Assembly: GCF_027627455.1 (NCBI RefSeq)
Contig: NZ_CP115483.1
Location: 2,170,001-2,234,000, forward strand
DNA from: Sphingobacterium sp. SYP-B4668
GTDB taxonomy: Bacteria > Bacteroidota > Bacteroidia > Sphingobacteriales > Sphingobacteriaceae
Reading direction: 5' to 3'
Length of the DNA stretch: 64,000 nt
Shown here: positions 55,149-63,986 of the stretch, piece after piece
Layout of the letters: each line of letters opens with the position of its first letter
Position numbering within the stretch: the first letter of the stretch is position 1
The notes under the pieces: generated by a model
Told to the model about the DNA's origin: nothing
Seen by the model: the letters and a program-made list of their open reading frames with translations, nothing else
Database searches by the model: none
Translations under genes and position numbers: made by a program

Positions 55149-55643
55149 ATGAAAAAATTACTTTACATCACGATGCTTCTTGGGGGAATGTTATACCTTA
55201 ATCCGACGAGAGCGCAAGTAAGTGTTAACATCAATATTGGGAGTCAACCGTTATGGGGGCCAGTGGGGTATGATTATGCCCGGTTCTACTACATGCCGGA
55301 GATGGACGTGTACTACGATGTGGTCCATCGTCGCTATACATACTACCATGGTCGGAAATGGGTGACAAGAGCGAGTTTGCCTAGTCGATACAGGCACTAT
55401 GATATGTACCGAACCTACAAAGTGGTCATCAATGATAGAGATCCTTGGCACAGGCATTCACATTATCATAAACAATATCACCGTCACCGGTCGAATTATT
55501 CTCAAGTGGTCTTGAGGGATGGCAGAGGTCGATATGATAGGGACGACAAGCATTATAAAAAGGGGCGCGACGGCTACCATAAGCATGATCGGCGAGATAA
55601 AGGTCATAAGCATCGTGGCAGACACGGAAGGGATGATGATTGA
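55149..55643 (+). CDS. Secreted His/Arg/Asp-rich protein of unknown function
   Basis: A 164-residue protein with a signal peptide (cleaved near TRA-Q). The mature part begins with a Tyr-rich folded-looking region (about residues 25-95, GYDYARFYYMPEMDVYYD) and ends in a low-complexity tail (about 100-164) full of H, K, R and D (HKHDRRDKGHKHRGRHGRDDD-like). The tail could bind metal ions or polyanions. It has its own promoter region and a strong terminator, so it is a single-gene unit. No named family is recognised. Confidence 0.85.
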   Translation: MKKLLYITMLLGGMLYLNPTRAQVSVNINIGSQPLWGPVGYDYARFYYMPEMDVYYDVVHRRYTYYHGRKWVTRASLPSRYRHYDMYRTYKVVINDRDPWHRHSHYHKQYHRHRSNYSQVVLRDGRGRYDRDDKHYKKGRDGYHKHDRRDKGHKHRGRHGRDDD

Positions 55644-55666
55644 TGCTTAGTTTTTTTTGTGTAGAG

Positions 55667-55694
55667 GAGGAGCTATAAAGCTCCTCTTTTTTTG
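55667..55694 (+). terminator. Intrinsic terminator after the His-rich protein gene
   Basis: GAGGAGCT (55667-55674) and AGCTCCTC (55679-55686) form an 8-bp perfect stem with a 4-nt loop, followed by seven T. Confidence 0.9.
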
Positions 55695-55847
55695 AGCTAG
55701 ACATAGCGTTATGTATGAGATGAATTGGTGGAATTTGTATGATTTTTGTTCTCTGAAATTTTTTTTCTTGTGAATGGTATAAGACGTGTTTAATATGTTA
55801 CTTTTGCAAAAGTTTTAATAGAGCTCAATACAAAAAAATAATTCATC

Positions 55848-56789
55848 ATGCGATTTTTTGGAAATGTAGGGTTGGGATTGGCATTGTCGGTGCTGATTTT
55901 CGGTACTCAATCCTGTGGTAATGATCAAACGTCTTCAAAGCGAACTACTGAAATACAAGATACCTCTATCAAGATCGATCGTGGTGTGAAGGTAAAAGAG
56001 AATGAAGAGCCTGCACGGAAGGATACGGCGGTGATGAAAGACACAGTGGTGCAGCACGTTGAAAAGCCAGCTCCAAAGGAGAGCAAAGCACAGCGAGATT
56101 CTATCAATACGCGCTTGGATAGCCTCCCTAAGCATATCTATTTAACATTTGACGATGGACCTTTGATTGGAAGTTCGGCAATAGACTCGATAGCCAAAGC
56201 GAAGAATATAAAAATAAACGTTTTCTTGATTGGCAAGCATGCCAATATGAGCAAGCGCCTAAAAAAGGATTACCTCCGGTATTACAACAACCCGTTGGTT
56301 GACGCTTACAATCACAGTTACACGCATGCGAACAACAAATTCAACGTGTTCTATAGTAATCCAGATCATGCCTTTTCTGATTTTGAAAAAAATGAACAGG
56401 ATTTGGCACTTAAATACAAAATCGTGCGTCTTCCTGGGCGGAATATTTGGTACTTCAATGACAGAAGACGGGTGGATTTGCAGAGCGGTGCTAGTACGGC
56501 GGATTTGTTATTTGCCAATGGCTACAAAGTAATGGGATGGGATGTAGAGTGGAAAATACATGGCCTTACGGGACAACCTGTGCAGTCGGTCAACGAAATC
56601 TATCAACGGATGAAGAATAGGTTGCGGAAAAAGGATTCATTCACGGCAAACAATGTTGTACTGTTGATGCATGATGATATGTTCCAAAATAAAAAGGGGC
56701 AGAAGCTGCTGTCTGATCTCATTGATAGTCTACAGGCACATTCAAACTATCACTTTGAACACATGCGCGATTATCCCGTAAAATATTAA
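55848..56789 (+). CDS. Polysaccharide deacetylase family lipoprotein (NodB-like)
   Basis: A carbohydrate esterase 4-type protein of 313 residues. The signal peptide ends in a lipobox-like GTQSC (C23), and a charged linker (about residues 25-95) leads to the catalytic domain. The metal motif is visible as TFDDGP (D102, D103) and HSYTH (H156, H160), with RLPGRNIWYF as the third block. Such enzymes remove N-acetyl groups from peptidoglycan, chitin-like or capsule polymers. Single gene, ending in a bidirectional terminator. Confidence 0.9.
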   Translation: MRFFGNVGLGLALSVLIFGTQSCGNDQTSSKRTTEIQDTSIKIDRGVKVKENEEPARKDTAVMKDTVVQHVEKPAPKESKAQRDSINTRLDSLPKHIYLTFDDGPLIGSSAIDSIAKAKNIKINVFLIGKHANMSKRLKKDYLRYYNNPLVDAYNHSYTHANNKFNVFYSNPDHAFSDFEKNEQDLALKYKIVRLPGRNIWYFNDRRRVDLQSGASTADLLFANGYKVMGWDVEWKIHGLTGQPVQSVNEIYQRMKNRLRKKDSFTANNVVLLMHDDMFQNKKGQKLLSDLIDSLQAHSNYHFEHMRDYPVKY

Positions 56790-56795
56790 AGTGAT

Positions 56796-56847
56796 ATCCA
56801 ACACAAAAAAGCCGTTCCCAAATAGGAACGGCTTTTTTGTGTTGGAT
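56796..56847. terminator. 23-bp perfect bidirectional terminator
   Basis: The arms 56796-56818 (ATCCAACACAAAAAAGCCGT then TCC) and 56825-56847 are perfectly complementary around a 6-nt loop. A and T tracts inside the stem give a terminator shape on both strands. It serves the convergent deacetylase and PhnA-domain genes. Confidence 0.92.
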
Positions 56848-56859
56848 AGATGGGTTTCG

Positions 56860-57438
56860 TTAGCCTTTACGAAGATATTTTGTGAGAATGACAATGGTCT
56901 GCCCTTCCACTTTACCTTCTATTTGATCGGTATTATCGTGTACTAATTTGATGTTCTTGACAACGGTTCCCAACTTGGCGCTCAAAGTTGAGCCTTTAAC
57001 GTCCAATGTCTTGGTCAGCACGACTGTGTCGCCTTCATACAACCTGGTGCCGTTGGAGTCCTGATGGAACTGCACTAGGGCATCCATTTCATGGTCTCCG
57101 GTTTTCTTGGCCCACTCCAACGTGTCGTCATCCAAGTAGAGAATATCTAGATTGTCAGCAGCCCAACCTTCATTGCGGAGTCTGCTTAACATCCGCCATG
57201 CCATGACCTGTACGGGGATATGTTCCGACCACATGGTTTCGGATAAAATCTTCCAATGATCGGCATCGATTTGTTCGGTTTTCTCGATTTGAGCTAGGCA
57301 GGTATTGCATACCAAGATGCTGTTCTCCAAATTGGCGTTGGAGGTTGGCGGAACTTCATAAACATTTAGATTCTCCGTAAGATTGCATAATTCACACTTG
57401 TTACCCGATCTTTCGATAAGTTGTTGTTGTAAGCTCAT
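56860..57438 (-). CDS. PhnA-domain zinc-ribbon protein
   Basis: A 192-residue protein. The N-terminal zinc-ribbon-like part carries CELCN and CNTC pairs (residues about 15-18 and 44-47). The C-terminal PhnA domain is visible in DSNGTRLYEGDTVVLTKTLDVKGS and KLGTVVKNIKLV. Proteins of this family were named after a phosphonate operon neighbour, but their function is not clearly established, and no phosphonate genes are seen here. Single gene, convergent with the deacetylase. Confidence 0.9.
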   Translation of the reverse strand: MSLQQQLIERSGNKCELCNLTENLNVYEVPPTSNANLENSILVCNTCLAQIEKTEQIDADHWKILSETMWSEHIPVQVMAWRMLSRLRNEGWAADNLDILYLDDDTLEWAKKTGDHEMDALVQFHQDSNGTRLYEGDTVVLTKTLDVKGSTLSAKLGTVVKNIKLVHDNTDQIEGKVEGQTIVILTKYLRKG

Positions 57439-57553
57439 TTTTATCTGTTTTTTCTCTTCGTTATTGTTGGCTACCAGGATTGCTGTAAGCAGAACTCCCC
57501 TTAAAAATAGGGAGTAGTGTTGTCCTCATGTAGTCCATTTCTAGTCTATAGGC

Positions 57554-57575
57554 CCTAAAATTAACCAATTTTAGG
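57554..57575. repeat. 9-bp inverted repeat upstream of the zinc peptidase gene
   Basis: CCTAAAATT (57554-57562) and AATTTTAGG (57567-57575) flank AACC. It lies in the divergent gap between the PhnA-domain and zinc peptidase genes and may be an operator or a weak hairpin. Confidence 0.4.
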
Positions 57576-57669
57576 AGATTAGCGAATTTAATTCCTAGAT
57601 AAGGGATTGGAGATGATATAAGTGGCAGAGATTTTGTAATATTGGTATAACTTTTAATCCTGACTAATT

Positions 57670-58539
57670 ATGAAATGGCAAGGCGGTCGTCAAAGTGACA
57701 ATTTCGAAGACAAAAGAGGTATGTCCGGCGGACAGAAATTTACTTTAGGTGGCATCGGTGGTGTCATTGTATTGATTATTGGTTTTATGCTAGGCGGTGA
57801 CCCCGCACAATTGTTGCAGCAGGTACAGGATGCAAATATAGGGGGGACCCAAATGCAACAGGGAGAAATCGAACTTTCACCTGAAGAAGCGAAATTGACA
57901 GATTTTTCTAAGACGGTATTGGCTAGCACAGAGGATGTTTGGAACAAAGTGTTTGCGGACAATGGGCTGACCTATCAGGTGGCGGTACTAACGGTGTATC
58001 GCGGTGGGGTAGAAACACAAGGCTGTGGTATAGGTAAAGCTGCCTATGGTCCATTCTATTGCCCGGGCGACCAGAAAGTCTATTTGGATTTGAGTTTTAA
58101 TGATGAATTGCAGCAAAAATTTGGGGCAAAGGGCGAATTTGCCTTGGCATATGTAATCGCCCATGAGGTGGGACATCATATCCAGAATCTATTAGGGACA
58201 CTTGGTAAAACGAATCGTTTGCGTGAGCAAATGAGCGAAAAAGAGTATAATAAAATCAGCATCATGACTGAATTGCAAGCGGATTTTTATGCGGGAGTAT
58301 GGGCACATCATGTAAATGCACTTTCGGATGTCAAGATTGACTATGACGATATTTTAGACGGTATGCGGGCGGCAGAAGCGGTGGGTGATGACAAGCTTCA
58401 AGAACAAGCGCAGGGATATGCAGTACCTGAATCTTTTACGCATGGCACCTCAGAGCAGCGTGCCAAATGGTTTAAAAAGGGATATGAAACAGGTGATATG
58501 AAAGCGGGTGATACCTTTTCCGACAGTAGTCTGCGCTAG
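57670..58539 (+). CDS. Putative neutral zinc metallopeptidase (YpfJ family)
   Basis: A membrane-anchored peptidase-like protein of 289 residues. The N-terminus MKWQGGRQSDNFEDKRG is typical of the YpfJ family, followed by one membrane helix (about 25-43). The zinc motif HEVGHH lies at H165-H169, with the downstream ELQADFYAGVWAHH supplying further ligands. The C-terminal FTHGTSEQRAKWFKKGYETGD is conserved. Known as a putative neutral zinc metallopeptidase family; its substrates are not established. Convergent with the LuxE-like gene, 13 nt apart. Confidence 0.92.
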   Translation: MKWQGGRQSDNFEDKRGMSGGQKFTLGGIGGVIVLIIGFMLGGDPAQLLQQVQDANIGGTQMQQGEIELSPEEAKLTDFSKTVLASTEDVWNKVFADNGLTYQVAVLTVYRGGVETQGCGIGKAAYGPFYCPGDQKVYLDLSFNDELQQKFGAKGEFALAYVIAHEVGHHIQNLLGTLGKTNRLREQMSEKEYNKISIMTELQADFYAGVWAHHVNALSDVKIDYDDILDGMRAAEAVGDDKLQEQAQGYAVPESFTHGTSEQRAKWFKKGYETGDMKAGDTFSDSSLR

Positions 58540-58552
58540 ATAGCTTCCGTAT

Positions 58553-59530
58553 TTATTGTACCAATAGATTACATCCGCGAATGTCGCTTTGGTCGAATCG
58601 GCCTAGGACTTCAAATGATCCATCCGGGTATATTTTCCCTAAATCCTGTGTAGCAATGAAGGAACAGGAATAGATATTGGCCAGGTCGATAACGTTGATG
58701 GCCCCGGTCTTGGCATCTGTCAAAAGAGAAAGTGGATCATTGGTATCCCTGACAAGTATCTTTAACCAGTTGGGACATTTAAATATTCCATTGCCTGTGG
58801 AATATCCTTGTGAAAGTAATTCGGTCATACCATATTCGGAATGAATGCTAGGCACATGGAAGGCTTTACACAATATTTCATGCACTTCCTCTCTTATCAT
58901 ATCTTTACGTTTACCTTTCATACCTCCTGTTTCCATAATAATCAAGGAAGGAAAATCGACTTTATATTGTTCGGCAAAGTCCAGTAGCGCATAGGTAACG
59001 CCAAAGAGTACGGTTTTTGTTTTTTCGGCACTCAGTTTTGCTAAGGTATTTGCCAGGTCCTGATGGTTATATAAAAAATAGCCGGACGCTGGTTGGCGGC
59101 TCTGCTTAATCAAGTCATCGACCATATAGATGAGCGAAGAGCCAGATCGCTCTAAATAGGATGGGAGTAAGGCGAGTATTGCGATATCTGCTGGATTGCC
59201 GTAGAAAGCTTCAAAGGCCTTTCTGAATGATGTCTCGTAGATGGCAATGTTTGCAACTTCATGTTTGCTGGTGATCATCCCTGTAGTGCCCGAACTAGAG
59301 AATGTCACTTGAGGGACACGACCAGATGCAAAGATGCGCTGGGATTTGAAGAGTTCAATAGGAAGGAAGGGAATCTGGGTGTAGTGTTTCACATGTTGAG
59401 GATCCACACCTATATATTGAACATAATATCGATAGATTTCGCAATTCGTAATCTGGTAGTGAAAGGTCTGTAAACAGCAATCATTGAATTCAATATCGTC
59501 CTGTATGTTAAATATAGCGTGTGTATCCAT
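58553..59530 (-). CDS. LuxE/PaaK-family acyl-protein synthetase-like protein
   Basis: A 325-residue adenylate-forming enzyme related to LuxE, which activates a fatty acid and passes it to an enzyme cysteine. The nucleotide motif SSSGTTG is at residues 78-84, and MTELLSQGYS with the C-terminal FEVLGRFDQSDIRGCN fits the superfamily. There are no luciferase (luxAB) or reductase (luxC) genes nearby, so it does not make light. In Bacteroidota such lone genes may activate acids for surface glycolipid or pigment synthesis; this is inference. Confidence 0.85.
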   Translation of the reverse strand: MDTHAIFNIQDDIEFNDCCLQTFHYQITNCEIYRYYVQYIGVDPQHVKHYTQIPFLPIELFKSQRIFASGRVPQVTFSSSGTTGMITSKHEVANIAIYETSFRKAFEAFYGNPADIAILALLPSYLERSGSSLIYMVDDLIKQSRQPASGYFLYNHQDLANTLAKLSAEKTKTVLFGVTYALLDFAEQYKVDFPSLIIMETGGMKGKRKDMIREEVHEILCKAFHVPSIHSEYGMTELLSQGYSTGNGIFKCPNWLKILVRDTNDPLSLLTDAKTGAINVIDLANIYSCSFIATQDLGKIYPDGSFEVLGRFDQSDIRGCNLLVQ

Positions 59531-59763
59531 GTGTATATCTGAATGACAAAATTAGACAAACTTTCGTTTTTCTGAAAGTGTATATGTTTAAATGCAATCG
59601 AGTACTTTAAACAAGCTCGATTGGTGGTGGAGCAAACATGGTGCAGGCAGACTGGAAGGGGGGGAGGAGAAGCCGTCTAGTTTTGTGAATTGTTTGAAAT
59701 ATATTCCTTTAATCGGAAATACCTTCGTACTTTTAGGGTGAAGTACTCATTAATCTCTCTACT

Positions 59764-61098
59764 ATGGATGACTTTATTGCTGCTCGCTCGCAGATGGCCA
59801 TGTCCCTAGGCTTTCACATTATCTTTGCTTGTGTTGGTATGGTGATGCCTTTTTTTATGTCTATTGCCCATTATATTTATTTGAAAACCGGAAATGAAAT
59901 CTATAAAGGGCTTACAAAGGCCTGGAGTAGGGGCGTTGCTATCCTGTTTGCTACGGGGGCGGTATCGGGTACGATGTTGTCTTTTGAGCTTGGTTTGTTA
60001 TGGCCGGGATTCATGAAGCATGCTGGTCCTATTTTTGGAATGCCATTCTCTTTGGAGGGAACGGCATTTTTCATAGAGGCTATTGCATTAGGGTTCTTCT
60101 TATATGGATGGGATCGATTCCATAAATGGTTTCACTGGGGGACTGGATTGGTGGTGGGAGTCAGTGGGATTGCTTCGGGGATACTGGTGGTCGCTGCCAA
60201 TGCTTGGATGAACAGTCCGTCCGGATTTGACTATGTGAATGGCGAGTATCTGAATATCGACCCTATAGCGGCGATGTTCAACGACGCTTGGTTTTCCCAG
60301 GCGCTGCACATGACATTGGCGGCTTTTGTTTCAACGGGATTTGCGGTTGCAGGTGTGCATGCACTAATGATTATTAAAGGTAAGAACGTGGCTTTTCATA
60401 AGGCAGCCTTCAAGATAGCGGCAATAGCCGCGTGTATCTCGGCATTGTTGCAACCGATTAGTGGAGATATCTCTGCCAAAGACGTTGGCAAACGTCAGCC
60501 TGCTAAGCTTGCGGCTATGGAGGCGCACTTTGATACAGAGGCAAATGCTGCTTTTTTGATAGGTGGGATACCCGATGAAGAGACGGGAACGGTTAAGTAC
60601 GGCCTGAAGGTTCCCGGTGTTCTTAATTTCTTGGTACATGGAGACTTGACGACTCCTGTGACTGGGCTTCATGATATTCCGAGGGATGAATGGCCTCCAG
60701 TGGCTATTACACACTATGCCTTTCAGATTATGATTGGATTGGGTATGCTGTTAATGGGCCTTTCTATCGTCTATTTTATAGCCCTGTTCAAAAAGAAATC
60801 CTGGTTGGAGAGTCGCTGGCTGATGCGTCTTTTTGTCATCGCCATACCGATGGGCTATATCGCCCTCGAGGCAGGATGGATAGTCACAGAAGTCGGTCGT
60901 CAGCCCTGGATTATCTACGGGATCATGCGTACCATTGATGCGGTGACTCCTATGCCCGGAATCGTGTACTCGTTTTATGTATTTACGGGGGTATTTATCT
61001 CGCTATCCCTAGCTGTGGTTTACTTATTGTATCGTCAAATTACGATGGTAGGCCATCTTTATGATCCAACGGACCCTCATTTCAAACTTAAAAAGTAA
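59764..61098 (+). CDS. cydA: Cytochrome bd ubiquinol oxidase subunit I CydA
   Basis: The quinol-oxidising, haem-carrying subunit of the bd-type terminal oxidase in the inner membrane. At 444 residues it has a short Q-loop, as in many non-enterobacterial enzymes. H18 in SLGFHIIF is the likely haem ligand of helix I. SFELGLLWPGFM, ISGDISAKDVGKRQPAKLAAME and VTEVGRQPWIIYGIMRT are the hallmark blocks. cydB follows after 4 nt. Confidence 0.96.
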   Translation: MDDFIAARSQMAMSLGFHIIFACVGMVMPFFMSIAHYIYLKTGNEIYKGLTKAWSRGVAILFATGAVSGTMLSFELGLLWPGFMKHAGPIFGMPFSLEGTAFFIEAIALGFFLYGWDRFHKWFHWGTGLVVGVSGIASGILVVAANAWMNSPSGFDYVNGEYLNIDPIAAMFNDAWFSQALHMTLAAFVSTGFAVAGVHALMIIKGKNVAFHKAAFKIAAIAACISALLQPISGDISAKDVGKRQPAKLAAMEAHFDTEANAAFLIGGIPDEETGTVKYGLKVPGVLNFLVHGDLTTPVTGLHDIPRDEWPPVAITHYAFQIMIGLGMLLMGLSIVYFIALFKKKSWLESRWLMRLFVIAIPMGYIALEAGWIVTEVGRQPWIIYGIMRTIDAVTPMPGIVYSFYVFTGVFISLSLAVVYLLYRQITMVGHLYDPTDPHFKLKK

Positions 61099-61102
61099 GA
61101 CT

Positions 61103-62125
61103 ATGTTATATGTTGTTATTGCGTATCTATGGGCTGCAATCTGCTTGTACCTCATTCTGGGAGGTGCAGATTTTGGTGCCGGTATTGTCGAGCTTGTGAC
61201 CAAACGATCTGCACGTCCACGTGTTAGGAGCATCATGTATAAAGCGATAGGACCTGTGTGGGAGGCCAACCACATGTGGTTGATCATTGCTATCGTTATT
61301 CTTTTTGTTGGTTTTCCAGAAATATATACGACTATGTCAACGTATATGCACCTTCCTCTACTAATGATGTTGATGGGAATTATTGCTAGAGGTACGGCTT
61401 TTGCTTTTCGTAATTATGATGCCGTGGATGATGCGATGCAAGGTGTTTATTTTCGAATATTTACTGTATCGAGCTTGATTACACCGTTCTTTCTAGGTAT
61501 TATCGCAGCAGCTACGGTATCGGGACGTATTGACGTCGAAGCTGCTGATTTCTATACCGCCTATGTGGGCAGTTGGTTTAACTGGTTTGGGGTGGCTGTC
61601 GGATTTTTTACGGTAGCGATATGTGGCTATTTGGCTTCCATATTTGCAATCGGGCAGATTGCGAATATGGAAGAGCAAATCCTGATGGTGCGCTTGGCCA
61701 AGTTGTTTGTATTCGTAGTGATGGCCTGTGGTCTAAGTGTTTTTGTAGCCGCCCACTACTCGCATATCCCGTTACTGGATTGGGTACTCGGAGATATTTG
61801 GGGGCAGTTGGCCATTGTATTGGCATCACTTTCGGTGATTTGGCTGTTTGTGGCGTTTAAAAAGAAATCGATTGCCGCCATGCGGATACTTGCTGGATTT
61901 CAGGTGGTCATGATCCTATTTGCGGCGACATATCAACATTACCCCGATTTGATATTGTTGAAGAATGGGGCCCATTTGTCGCTCATCGATCATTCTGGAG
62001 CCGAAGCTGCCATCAATTCGCTGGGCTGGGCACTGTTGATCGGTAGTGTTTTTATACTTCCAACACTTTTTTATTTGATTTACTCCTTCAGTAGAAACAG
62101 GACATCCCTTTCGGATGCTTCCTGA
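61103..62125 (+). CDS. cydB: Cytochrome bd ubiquinol oxidase subunit II CydB
   Basis: The second membrane subunit of the bd oxidase, 340 residues and about eight to nine helices. The N-terminal LILGGADFGAGIVELVT, GPVWEANHMWLI and GTAFAFRNYD blocks are diagnostic. The ATG at 61103 is preferred; an upstream frame start at 61061 lies within cydA. No cydX or cydDC genes follow, so those functions lie elsewhere or are absent. Confidence 0.96.
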   Translation: MLYVVIAYLWAAICLYLILGGADFGAGIVELVTKRSARPRVRSIMYKAIGPVWEANHMWLIIAIVILFVGFPEIYTTMSTYMHLPLLMMLMGIIARGTAFAFRNYDAVDDAMQGVYFRIFTVSSLITPFFLGIIAAATVSGRIDVEAADFYTAYVGSWFNWFGVAVGFFTVAICGYLASIFAIGQIANMEEQILMVRLAKLFVFVVMACGLSVFVAAHYSHIPLLDWVLGDIWGQLAIVLASLSVIWLFVAFKKKSIAAMRILAGFQVVMILFAATYQHYPDLILLKNGAHLSLIDHSGAEAAINSLGWALLIGSVFILPTLFYLIYSFSRNRTSLSDAS

Positions 62126-62151
62126 TATACGGATTAATATTTACATAGAAG

Positions 62152-63318
62152 ATGTCACAAATTCAACCGGTCAATAGGTATCTGTTTATACTAGTAAAAA
62201 GTATATGTGCAATGGTGGTGATGGGGATGATTTCGGGCCAGGCTTTTAGTCAGGAGGGAACGACGGCATTAAAATCCTTTGTCGCTGCTGAATATCCAGA
62301 TAAAAATGGTCCTGGGGTGGCCGTGCTAGTAGCAACGGGACAGACTGTGGGCCACTATGCCAATAGTGGTCTGGCGGATCTCGAACGAAAGACTTCTATT
62401 TCATCGCAATCTCAATTTAGGATGGCGTCAGTTAGTAAACAATTCACTGCTCGTGCCATCTTTCAATTGATGGAGGAAGGGAAGCTATCGTCCATCACAG
62501 CGATTGGCGATCTCTTTGATGGTCTGCCAAAGGCAATCCAACGCATTACGGTGGGACAATTGCTACAGCATACTTCTGGAATATGGGACTATGAAACCCT
62601 AATGCCAAAAGGTCAATCCGAACAGCTGCTGGACAGTGATATCTTGGCTATCATCAGAGGAAAGGAGGAGACTTATTTTAGACCTGGACAGCAATTTCGA
62701 TATAGCAATACGGGATATTGTTTATTAGCGCTGATTGTAGAGCGTATTGCAGGACAATCTTATCCGACCTATGTCGAACAATCTATGTTTAAGCGAGCGG
62801 GACTGGTCAACGCATGTGTCTTTGCCCCTAAGCGAGTTATCCCGAATCGAGTATTTGGATATCATCCTCGTGAGGGCAAATATGTATTTGCCGATCAAAG
62901 CCTCACCAGTGCGACTAAAGGGGATGGCGGGGTTTACATATCTACGGAAGAATTTGCGAAATGGTTGGATTCGTGTGTGATAGCATCCTCAAAGAATAAA
63001 TCTTACCTAGATGCCATTTTGGCTAACAAAGTATGGGTGAGGGATGGAATATACTACAGTATGGGATGGTTTTTGAGTTGGGATAGTGTGGGAGGGATGT
63101 GCCTTTTTCATTCGGGAGAGACTACAGGCTTTCGCAATATCGTGTACGTGGTGCCTGAAGCTAAAATCAAATTGCTGGTATTCAGCAATAGAGATGACGA
63201 GCAGATAGGAGCATTTTTTGAAAAACTTATGGCCACTGAACAAATTACAGTAGGGAAATCATTGTCGCCATATAGCCATTTGTTCGAATGGTTGAGCCAT
63301 GTATACTCGGGAGATTAA
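62152..63318 (+). CDS. Serine hydrolase, beta-lactamase/PBP4-like family, exported
   Basis: A 388-residue exported hydrolase of the class C beta-lactamase superfamily. A signal peptide (about residues 8-33, ending near AFS-Q) precedes the domain. The catalytic S-x-x-K is S93-V-S-K96 in MASVSKQFTA, the second motif is YSNTGYCLL, and an HSG block (FHSGETTGFRN) stands in for KTG. Members act as esterases, D-amino acid peptidases or penicillin-binding proteins; the sequence does not decide. It follows cydB by 26 nt and could be co-transcribed, without an obvious functional link. Confidence 0.88.
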   Translation: MSQIQPVNRYLFILVKSICAMVVMGMISGQAFSQEGTTALKSFVAAEYPDKNGPGVAVLVATGQTVGHYANSGLADLERKTSISSQSQFRMASVSKQFTARAIFQLMEEGKLSSITAIGDLFDGLPKAIQRITVGQLLQHTSGIWDYETLMPKGQSEQLLDSDILAIIRGKEETYFRPGQQFRYSNTGYCLLALIVERIAGQSYPTYVEQSMFKRAGLVNACVFAPKRVIPNRVFGYHPREGKYVFADQSLTSATKGDGGVYISTEEFAKWLDSCVIASSKNKSYLDAILANKVWVRDGIYYSMGWFLSWDSVGGMCLFHSGETTGFRNIVYVVPEAKIKLLVFSNRDDEQIGAFFEKLMATEQITVGKSLSPYSHLFEWLSHVYSGD

Positions 63319-63517
63319 ATAACCTCACATGGGGCTGTCAGGGAGACTTAGGTTATGCCTGGAAGCACACATTTGGTAGAAGAGAGGAGGGGAAAAGTCT
63401 GAAATGCATGCAGGTCAGCACATTGAAAAGGAGTTGGCTTGTGAGATTGATGAGGAAAATATGGATGCGAAATAGAGCGATGAAAAAAATAAATGAGGAT
63501 TTGAATATATTAGCGAC

Positions 63518-63784
63518 ATGAAGACAAAAATAGAACGAATACATGTATTATTGACTGTTCCAAGATCAATCGTGGATGCGGCGGAATATCCATATTTTCA
63601 TGAGCGTGGGCTTTCAATGGAGGATTCCGTGAAAGAACAGGAAGTGAAGAATGGTATCGATGCCAGCTTTGATGGGTTTGAAATATTGAGTGCCACCGAA
63701 CAACTTGAACATGTTGCGCCAATACCGGATGAAGATACCGTTACTGCAAAACTGTATTATTATGTGACAACAGTACAAAAATAG
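63518..63784 (+). CDS. Small soluble protein of unknown function (88 aa)
   Basis: An 88-residue acidic protein with no signal peptide or membrane segment. The sequence (HVLLTVPRSIVDAAEYPYFHERGLSMEDS, then IPDEDTVTAKLYYYVTTVQK) looks like a compact alpha/beta protein, and its codon use fits the neighbours. Frames overlapping its start on both strands look artefactual. No family is recognised. It follows the serine hydrolase by 199 nt, a gap in which I see nothing else. Confidence 0.6.
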   Translation: MKTKIERIHVLLTVPRSIVDAAEYPYFHERGLSMEDSVKEQEVKNGIDASFDGFEILSATEQLEHVAPIPDEDTVTAKLYYYVTTVQK

Positions 63785-63912
63785 AGCTGGACCGTCTGAA
63801 TATGTAGGCTGGAGATGAGTTGAAAAAGAATTTTTATGGGGTTAATTGAATCCTTTTTGTTGCCGTTGTGAACATAAAATGGATACAATCAATACGGTGT
63901 GGGTTTAAATGG

Positions 63913-63986
63913 TCGGGATGGCCGGATTTGAACCGACGACCTCCAGCACCCCATGCTGGCGCGATACCGGGCTACGCTACATCCCG
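63913..63986 (-). tRNA. tRNA-Pro (anticodon GGG)
   Basis: A 74-nt cloverleaf on the minus strand. Acceptor CGGGATG pairs with CATCCCG, the anticodon stem CCAGC/GCTGG encloses ATGGGGT with anticodon GGG, and the T arm contains GGTTCAAATCC. The 5' C and overall form are typical of tRNA-Pro. CCA is not encoded. Confidence 0.95.

Noticed and set aside
50186..57000. Direct repeat of the tRNA-Ser 3' end as a second attachment site
   Set aside because: I looked for the terminal tRNA sequence downstream and saw no copy, so no att pair is claimed.
63288..63544. Frames on both strands between the serine hydrolase and the 88-aa gene
   Set aside because: They overlap real genes, lack ribosome-binding sites and have non-protein-like composition.
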